This document shows positions 58,061-64,000 of a DNA stretch of 64,000 nt, one piece after another (position 1 is the stretch's first letter; every line of letters starts with the position of its first letter). Both the position numbers and the translations under genes were made by a program. Below the pieces are notes generated by a model that had not been told where the DNA came from, ran no database searches, and was given only the letters and a program-made list of their open reading frames with translations. This DNA comes from Hymenobacter jeollabukensis. GTDB taxonomy: Bacteria > Bacteroidota > Bacteroidia > Cytophagales > Hymenobacteraceae. The DNA lies in assembly GCF_005771675.1 (NCBI RefSeq), contig NZ_VAJM01000003.1, forward strand, positions 310,001 to 374,000, written 5' to 3'.

Positions 58061-59293
58061 ATATCCTCCGCCACCCAGGCCCGCCGCCGCCGCCAGCGCT
58101 GGCTCGGGGCCACGGCCGTGCTGCTGCTGCTGGCCGGCGCGCTGTGGGCCTTTCGCGGCGCGCTCAAGCCCAGCATCAGCCAGAACGAGCTGCTGACGGC
58201 CCCGGTGGAAACCGGCGACGTGGAAGCCTCGCTCACGGCCACCGGCCTCATCATCCCGGCCCACGAAGCGGTGGTGACCAGCCCCATCCAGTCGACCATC
58301 CGGCGGGTGCTGCTGACGGCCGGCGCGCGGGTGCAGCCGGGCCAGACCATCGTGGAGCTCGACAAGGAGCTGACCAGCACGGCCCTGGGCAAGCTGCAGG
58401 ACGAGCAGCTGCAGAACCAAAACAAAAGCTCGGTGCTGCAGCTCTCGCTGGAGCGCAGCCTGAACGATTTGGAGTCGCAGGAGCAGGTGCAGCAGGAGAA
58501 GGTGCGCAGCCTGCAGTCGGGCCTGCGCGACGAGCAGCACCTGCTCCGCATCGGTTCGGGCACCCCGGAGGCGGTGCGTCAGGCCGAGCTGAACCTGAAG
58601 ATTGCCGAACTGGAGCTGCAGCGCGTGCGCCGGCAGATCCGCAACCAGCGCCAGTCGAACCAGGCCGATGAGCGCGGCCTGGGCTACACCATGCAGATTC
58701 AGCAGCGCAGCATCCAGGAGCTGGCCGGCAAGCTGCGCCAGGCCAACATCAGCGCCGACCAGGCCGGGGTGCTCACCTGGGTCAACGAGGACATCGGCTC
58801 GACGGTGAGCCAGGGCCAGGTCATTGCCCGCGTGGCCGATCTGTCGTCGTTCCGGGTGCGCGGCACCATTGCCGATACCTACGCCGACTCCCTGCACCTG
58901 GGCGACCCGGTGGTGGTGCGCCTGAACGGCACCGACCTGCGCGGCACCATCAGCTCCATCAGCCCGGCGGTGGAGAAGAACGTGGTGACTTTCTACGCCC
59001 AGCTCGACGACCACCACCACCCGGCCTTGCGCGCCAACCTGCGCGCCGACGTGTTCGTGGTGACGCGGGCCCACCACCAGGTGCTGCGCCTCAAGAACGG
59101 CCCCTTCTTCCAGGGCGGGCGCGAGCAGGTGGTGTTCGTGGTGCAGGACGGCCAGGCCCTGCGCCGCACCGTGCGCCTGGGCGATTCCAACTTCGACTAC
59201 GTGCAGGTCATCAGCGGCCTGCGCGCCGGGGAGCAGGTCGTCATCAGCGACACGAAAAACTACGAAGAAGCCCCCGCGCTGACGATTAAGTAG
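58049..59293 (+). CDS. HlyD/MacA-family periplasmic adaptor of the efflux pump
   Basis: 414 aa linking an inner-membrane ABC pump to TolC. An N-terminal membrane helix (WLGATAVLLLLAGALWAF) is followed by the barrel-sandwich hybrid (QSTIRRVLLTAGARVQPGQTIVELD), a ~110-residue coiled-coil hairpin (about 115-235), the second half of the lipoyl-like part (AGVLTWVNEDIGSTVSQGQVIARVADLS), a beta-barrel and a C-terminal membrane-proximal domain. The MacA-type order of domains is complete. Transcribed from the copy A promoter. Confidence 0.88.
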   Translation: MDRAISSATQARRRRQRWLGATAVLLLLAGALWAFRGALKPSISQNELLTAPVETGDVEASLTATGLIIPAHEAVVTSPIQSTIRRVLLTAGARVQPGQTIVELDKELTSTALGKLQDEQLQNQNKSSVLQLSLERSLNDLESQEQVQQEKVRSLQSGLRDEQHLLRIGSGTPEAVRQAELNLKIAELELQRVRRQIRNQRQSNQADERGLGYTMQIQQRSIQELAGKLRQANISADQAGVLTWVNEDIGSTVSQGQVIARVADLSSFRVRGTIADTYADSLHLGDPVVVRLNGTDLRGTISSISPAVEKNVVTFYAQLDDHHHPALRANLRADVFVVTRAHHQVLRLKNGPFFQGGREQVVFVVQDGQALRRTVRLGDSNFDYVQVISGLRAGEQVVISDTKNYEEAPALTIK

Positions 59294-59308
59294 CGCGAAA
59301 GAACGACC

Positions 59309-59546
59309 AGCTCCCCTCCTCAGATGAGGAGGGGACGCCAAGCCGCCAGGCTTGGCTGGGGTGGTTGACGGGCGTCCGCGCCGTCAGAGGGTAACCCCGC
59401 CTCCAGTCGGATCAGCGCCTTCTGCCTCAACCAAGCCCGCCGAAATCAGCACGGTTGCCGATGGTCTAAACAACGTCAGCAACGACGCAACCATCCCCGC
59501 TTCGGCTGACGCCGAAGCATCCCCTCCTCAGCTGAGGAGGGGAGTT
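59309..59546. repeat. MITE-like repeat, copy 2 (between hlyD and tolC)
   Basis: About 238 bp with ends AGCTCCCCTCCTCAGATGAG and the complement of GCTGAGGAGGGGAGTT, plus internal CTTGGCTGGGGTGGTTG and AACAACGTCAGCAACGACGC shared with the element at 48338. No ORF. Inserted in the efflux operon. Confidence 0.75.
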
Positions 59547-59632
59547 TTCCGCCACACTGCTCCCGCGCCGCCTCACTGCCTGCTCCACCGATGCTCGTAA
59601 CTGCCCAACGCTCCGCCCTGCCTTTCTGCGCT

Positions 59633-61168
59633 ATGAAAACCCTTTCGTTTTACCTGGATGTGCTGCGCCTCTGGCTGCTGATGGTGAGCATCGTGGCCCT
59701 GCTGCTGCTGATTTTTGCTCCGAAGGTGCTGCTGGCCCAGGAGCGGCCCGCCGACCGCCGCGCGCCCCAGGCCGCCCTGACTTTGCCGCAGGTCATCGAC
59801 CTGACGCTGGTGCAGTCGGCGGTGGCCAAGCAGGCGCACACCAACCGCGAAACCAGCCTCTGGCAGTACCGCTCGTTCCGGGCCGACTACAAGCCGCTGC
59901 TGGCCATCGACGGGGTGCTGCCCAACTACTCGCGCACCATTCTGGCCGTGCAGCAACCCGACGGCACCACCAACTTCCGTTACGTGCGCATCAACACCTC
60001 GAACGTGGGCGCCACCGTCACGCAGGGCATCGGGCTGACGGGCGGCAAGGTCACGGTGGGCAGCACCCTGCAGCGCTTCGACAGCTTCGAAGGGGCCGGG
60101 CAGCGGCTCTACAACAGCAACCCGGTGGCCATCGGCCTGAGCCAGCCCCTGGGCGGGTTCAACCAGCTGAGCTGGAACAAGCGCATCGAGCCGCTGCGCT
60201 ACCAGGAAAGCCAGCGCCAGTACGTGGAGGAGCGCGAAACCATTGCCCGCCGCGTCACGGAGCTGTATTTCGACGTGCTGCTGCAACAGGTGAATGCCCA
60301 GGTGGCCCGCCAGAACCTGCGCGCCAGCGAAGAGCTGCTGCGCACCGGCCGCGAAAAAAGCAAACTGGGCCGCCTCTCCGAAAACGACCTGCTGCTGCTG
60401 GAGCTGAACATGCTCAACGCCCGCCAGGCCGAAATGCAGGCCAGCGTGGATGCCCAGAACGCGGCCCTGCAGCTCAAGGGCTACACCGGCCTCACCATCG
60501 ACCCCACGGCCGCGCTGGACGTGCCCGGCGCCGCCCCGCTGCTGAGCGTGACGCCCGCGGCGGCCCTGCAGCAGGCCCGGCAGTACCGCCGCGAGGGGCT
60601 GATGTTTCAGCGCCGCCTGCTGGAAGCCGACCGCAACGTGGCCCAGGCCAAGGGCACCACGGGCTTCCAGGCCAACCTGACGGCCTCCTTCGGCCTGACC
60701 AGCAGCGCCGAGCAGTTCGCGGGCTCCTACGTCAACCCCGCCGACCAGCAGCAGGTGCGCCTGGGCTTCGCCGTGCCCATCGTGGACTGGGGCAAGACCC
60801 GCGCGGCCGTGAAAACCGCCGAGCTGGCCCGGCAGCAGGCCCGCGTGACGGTGGAGCAGGAGCAGCTGACCTTCGAGCAGTCGGTGCTGAGCCAGGCCGG
60901 GCAGCTGGACGCGCTGAACCAGCAGCTGCAGCTGGCCGCCCGCGCCGACTCCCTCTCGCAGCGCCGCTACGACATTGCCCAGGCCACCTACAAAGTCGGC
61001 CGCATCACCCTCAACGACCTCAACATTGCCCAGGGCGAAAAGGACCGCGCCAAGCGCGGCTACGTGGCCGCCCTGCGCGCCTGCTGGGTGGCCTACTACC
61101 AACTGCGCACCCTCACGCTCTACGACTTCGAGCACCAGCAGCCGCTGCTGACGGCGCAGACGGAGTAG
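59633..61168 (+). CDS. TolC-family outer-membrane efflux protein
   Basis: 511 aa from ATG 59633. The N-terminal hydrophobic segment (LWLLMVSIVALLLLIFAPKVLLAQ) acts as a signal. Two OEP repeats follow, with long helices (QESQRQYVEERETIARRVTELYFDVLLQ; QQARVTVEQEQLTFEQSVLSQAGQLDAL) and short beta-strands (PVAIGLSQPLGGFNQ; RLGFAVPIVDWGKTRAAV). It forms the trimeric outer-membrane channel of the pump with the HlyD protein. Confidence 0.88.
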   Translation: MKTLSFYLDVLRLWLLMVSIVALLLLIFAPKVLLAQERPADRRAPQAALTLPQVIDLTLVQSAVAKQAHTNRETSLWQYRSFRADYKPLLAIDGVLPNYSRTILAVQQPDGTTNFRYVRINTSNVGATVTQGIGLTGGKVTVGSTLQRFDSFEGAGQRLYNSNPVAIGLSQPLGGFNQLSWNKRIEPLRYQESQRQYVEERETIARRVTELYFDVLLQQVNAQVARQNLRASEELLRTGREKSKLGRLSENDLLLLELNMLNARQAEMQASVDAQNAALQLKGYTGLTIDPTAALDVPGAAPLLSVTPAAALQQARQYRREGLMFQRRLLEADRNVAQAKGTTGFQANLTASFGLTSSAEQFAGSYVNPADQQQVRLGFAVPIVDWGKTRAAVKTAELARQQARVTVEQEQLTFEQSVLSQAGQLDALNQQLQLAARADSLSQRRYDIAQATYKVGRITLNDLNIAQGEKDRAKRGYVAALRACWVAYYQLRTLTLYDFEHQQPLLTAQTE

Positions 61169-61431
61169 GTACAGCCAAGTCGTTTTTTAGCCATTTGCCA
61201 GGGCCCAGAGTCGTGTATCGGCTTTGGGCCTTGGTGCTTACTGCCAAAGCCAGACAGCCGGATTTCTGACGCCGTAATGCTGAGTTAATTATATTTAAAA
61301 TATAAATAGTTGTACTAAATTTATTTCAACTATCTTCATTTCACTTCCGAGTGAGCTTGGTCCGGTGCTGCTAGCGACCGGAGCCCCCTGTTGCCTGCGT
61401 GCGTAGACCAACCCGTGTTTTCCCTCCAATC

Positions 61432-62541
61432 ATGCGTAAGATTAGCCTCGTCTGCCTGACGGTGGCCGCCCTGTGGGTAGCCGGCTGCCAGAAAACCGAC
61501 CTCACCCCCCAACCAGCACCTACCGCAACCCTGAGCGCCGACGTGGCCACGTGCACGCCCGACGTCATTTCCTTCGACAACGTGGCGGCGGGCACCCGGC
61601 CCACCTCCATCAACAGCACCGGCGGCGTGGCGGTGGGCGTCGAAAGCCAGAATCCGCACTACGCCTTCGACCGCGAAGCCATTGTGTTCCGCAGCAGCCC
61701 CACGGTGTCGTCGTTGGAAGACACGGACCTGGGCAGCCCCAACAGTGCGTTTGGGGGCGTGGGCATCGGTTTCGGTGGCGGCCCAGGGCCCTTCCAGAAT
61801 ACCACGGCCTTGGGCAACATCCTGGTGCTGCATAACTTTTTCAGCTACGACGCGAACGTGGAGCCCAACGACGACGACTTTAACGAGTTTGAGACGCCCG
61901 GCACTATTGGCTTCAATTTCAGCAGCCCGGTCACGGCCACCTCGATTACCGTCATCGACGTGGAATACGCCTACAACAGCGAGCATGAATACGGCTACGT
62001 GAAGCTGTACGCCAGCAAAGGCGGTGCCCAGCTCGGCGGGCAGTACAACTTCAGCGACGCCGGCCCCAACGGGGTGGAAGTGGTAAGCCTGGGCAACACG
62101 CCGGGCGTCAGATACATCGAAGTAACCATCGGCGGCTCCATGGGCCTCGACAACCTGCGCTTCTGCCGGCCCGCTCCCCCGACTAGTCATTGCACGCTCA
62201 CCCAGGGCTACTGGAAAAACCACGACTGGCCGGTGCAGGCGCTGACCTTGGGCGGCACCACGTACACCCGCACCCAACTGCTGGCCGTGCTGAACACGCC
62301 GGTGCGCGGCAACGGGCTGGTGGCGCTGGCCTACCAGCTGATTGCCGCCAAGCTGAACCTGGCGAATGGCAGCGACGGCAGCGTGATTAGCGCCGACCTG
62401 GCCGCCGCCGATGCCATGTTTGTGGGCAAGAATATGGCCGCCAGTCCGCTGCCCAGCGTGCCGACCGCCCAAACCAGCACCCTGAGCGGCCGCCTCGACG
62501 ACTACAACAACGGCGTCATCGGGCCGGGCCACTGCAACTAA
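61432..62541 (+). CDS. Lipoprotein with choice-of-anchor-like and TQGYWKNH segments
   Basis: 369 aa from ATG 61432. Lipoprotein signal with lipobox VAGC (residues 16-19). A beta-sandwich of about 230 residues (ISFDNVAAGTRPTS, GIGFGGGPGPFQNTTALGN, GFNFSSPVTATSITVIDVEYAY, VEVTIGGS-like end) resembles choice-of-anchor domains, followed by a C-terminal ~125-residue part starting CTLTQGYWKNHDWP, a motif seen in extracellular proteins of Bacteroidota and Actinobacteria. It lies between the efflux genes, has an AT-rich promoter region of its own and ends in a terminator. Role in the pump is not evident. Confidence 0.7.
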   Translation: MRKISLVCLTVAALWVAGCQKTDLTPQPAPTATLSADVATCTPDVISFDNVAAGTRPTSINSTGGVAVGVESQNPHYAFDREAIVFRSSPTVSSLEDTDLGSPNSAFGGVGIGFGGGPGPFQNTTALGNILVLHNFFSYDANVEPNDDDFNEFETPGTIGFNFSSPVTATSITVIDVEYAYNSEHEYGYVKLYASKGGAQLGGQYNFSDAGPNGVEVVSLGNTPGVRYIEVTIGGSMGLDNLRFCRPAPPTSHCTLTQGYWKNHDWPVQALTLGGTTYTRTQLLAVLNTPVRGNGLVALAYQLIAAKLNLANGSDGSVISADLAAADAMFVGKNMAASPLPSVPTAQTSTLSGRLDDYNNGVIGPGHCN

Positions 62542-62580
62542 GCCGCGACGACGACACCGCGCACTACTTCTGACATGCTG

Positions 62581-62611
62581 AAAAGGCCGGGCGCGCAGTC
62601 CGGCCTTTTTT
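62581..62611 (+). terminator. Intrinsic terminator of the lipoprotein gene
   Basis: AAAAGGCCGG pairs with CCGGCCTTTT, followed by TT. Confidence 0.85.
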
Positions 62612-62670
62612 GTGGCCCTGCCCGGCCGGACGGAGCGGGGGTGCGGATGCGGTCAAGGGGCGTGGCATTT

Positions 62671-62825
62671 CCGAACACCGTGTCCGATTATGGACAATAT
62701 TTTAGACTGAACAAGTAGTTTATTGCGTATTAAAATACTGATTATTAGTATTTTATATAAATGGCACGCCGCTTGGCTACCTATACCCGGCCCGGTGCCC
62801 GATCCGCACGAAACCGGACAGCGCC
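62671..62825 (+). promoter_or_regulatory. Sigma-54-like promoter with upstream dyad, copy B (ABC transporter)
   Basis: CCGAACACCGTGTCCG (62671-62686) equals copy A at 15 of 16 bases; dyad TGTCCG-ATTA-TGGACA (62681-62696); AT-rich spacer; -24/-12 element TGGCACGCCGCTTGGC (62762-62777), which keeps the TGGCACG of the sigma-54 consensus; conserved block TCCGCACGAAACCGGACA (62803-62820). Distances dyad to -24 (81) and -24 to block (41) are the same as in copy A. It rules out ATG 62761 as the gene start. Confidence 0.65.
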
Positions 62826-62871
62826 GCCCTTATCCGAAACCCCTTTCTCAGCCCAAACTCCCCCAAGCCCT

Positions 62872-63603
<732 letters not shown>

Positions 63604-63613
63604 GCCCGCCAGC

Positions 63614-63727
63614 CCGTCATGTCGAGCGAAGTCGAGACATCTCGCCGGATAGTAATCTGCTCGTTGAGCGGGCAAGTTGCTATCGGACGTCAGCACGCGA
63701 GATGTCTCGACAGGCTCGACATGACGG
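63614..63727. repeat. Palindromic element between ATPase and permease genes
   Basis: 114 bp with ~31-bp inverted arms: CCGTCATGTCGAGCGAAGTC... and the complement of CCGTCATGTCGAGCCTGTCG...; both end in GAGACATCTCGC. Interior unique. Typical of small interspersed palindromes in Bacteroidota. Confidence 0.75.
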
Positions 63728-63766
63728 CCTCCCAAGCTTCCCCGCCCTCCCAAGTCCCCAAGCCCC

Positions 63767-64000
63767 ATGTTATTAAGCTATCTGAAACTCGCCTGGAAGG
63801 TGCTCCTGCGCCGCAAGTTCTTCACCTTCATCAGCCTCTTCGGCATCAGCTTCACCCTGATGGTGCTGCTGGTGGTGGTGGCCTTCTTCGACAACTCCTT
63901 CGGCGCGCACTACCCCGAGTCGCGCATCGACCGGCTCACCTTTGCCCAGTTCCTGCACGTCAAATTCAAGGACGGGGGCAACATGAACACGCCGCCCAGC
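63767..64000 (+). CDS. ABC transporter permease, partial (FtsX/MacB type)
   Basis: Runs off the right edge after 78 codons. Begins MLLSYLKLAWKVLLRRKFFT, then membrane helix ISLFGISFTLMVLLVVVAFF and the start of a periplasmic domain (GAHYPESRID). This is the typical N-terminus of a MacB-type permease that forms the pump with the preceding ATPase. Confidence 0.85.
   Translation, partial: MLLSYLKLAWKVLLRRKFFTFISLFGISFTLMVLLVVVAFFDNSFGAHYPESRIDRLTFAQFLHVKFKDGGNMNTPPS

Noticed and set aside
62761-62871. Upstream ATG 62761 as start of the ABC ATPase
   Set aside because: It would fall on the -24 element of a promoter shared with hlyD, upstream of the expected transcription start.

Overview
The window looks like a GC-rich member of the Bacteroidota, most likely Hymenobacter or a close relative (family Hymenobacteraceae). 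This is inferred from protein families and signals, not from a marker gene. The grounds are three secreted proteins with type IX secretion (T9SS) C-terminal sorting domains, a DUF5723-type outer-membrane protein, TTG-N19-TAnnTTTG promoters, scarce Shine-Dalgarno motifs, several TTG starts, and a type III PKS/methyltransferase/flavoprotein cluster. No rRNA, phage, CRISPR array or transposase was seen. One tRNA, Val(GAC), is present.

Layout. 1-11.6 kb: a partial secreted protein, a secreted pectate-lyase-like enzyme, a small STAS/SEC14-like protein, a GNAT, an aldehyde dehydrogenase, a DUF5723 barrel with a Pro/Ala-rich tail, a long-chain-alcohol-oxidase-type GMC flavoprotein, an FMO-like flavoprotein, a 34-aa ORF and a small T9SS protein. 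11.7-15.0 kb: flavoprotein, type III polyketide synthase and methyltransferase, probably making a methylated or oxidised alkylresorcinol/alkylpyrone lipid. 15.0-23 kb: housekeeping and envelope genes (class II HDAC-like deacetylase, second STAS/SEC14-like paralogue, lipoproteins, tRNA-Val, beta-barrel, DJ-1/PfpI protein, thioesterase, DUF3616). 23-28 kb: a large multi-PAS hybrid histidine kinase and its NtrC-type sigma-54 activator. 28-36 kb: a three-repeat T9SS protein, a nuclease lipoprotein, an OlsF-like lipid acyltransferase, a DUF4468-like protein, a candidate structured small RNA and a 42-aa ORF.

36-50 kb is nucleotide biosynthesis: an overlapping pyrD-like/pyrF/pyrE group, then purL-purQ-purC-orf-GNAT-purD-purN-purF-purM. 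The purine run has a ~550-nt leader and two palindromic repeat insertions, one of them translated into the N-terminus of PurN. At its end, a 51-bp copy of the purM 3' end lies 1.4 kb downstream, bracketing a cupin/MarR pair. 51-58 kb holds pncB, an M28 peptidase and a three-gene DUF4132 operon.

58-64 kb is a tripartite efflux locus (HlyD adaptor, TolC, a lipoprotein, MacB-like ATPase and the start of its permease). Two separate promoters in it, upstream of hlyD and of the ATPase gene, share the same architecture base for base in spacing: a TGTCCG-N4-(C/T)GGACA dyad, 81 bp on a sigma-54-like -24/-12 element, and 41 bp further a second conserved block. This points to one enhancer-binding protein controlling both halves of the pump. 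It is the most interesting regulatory signal in the window.
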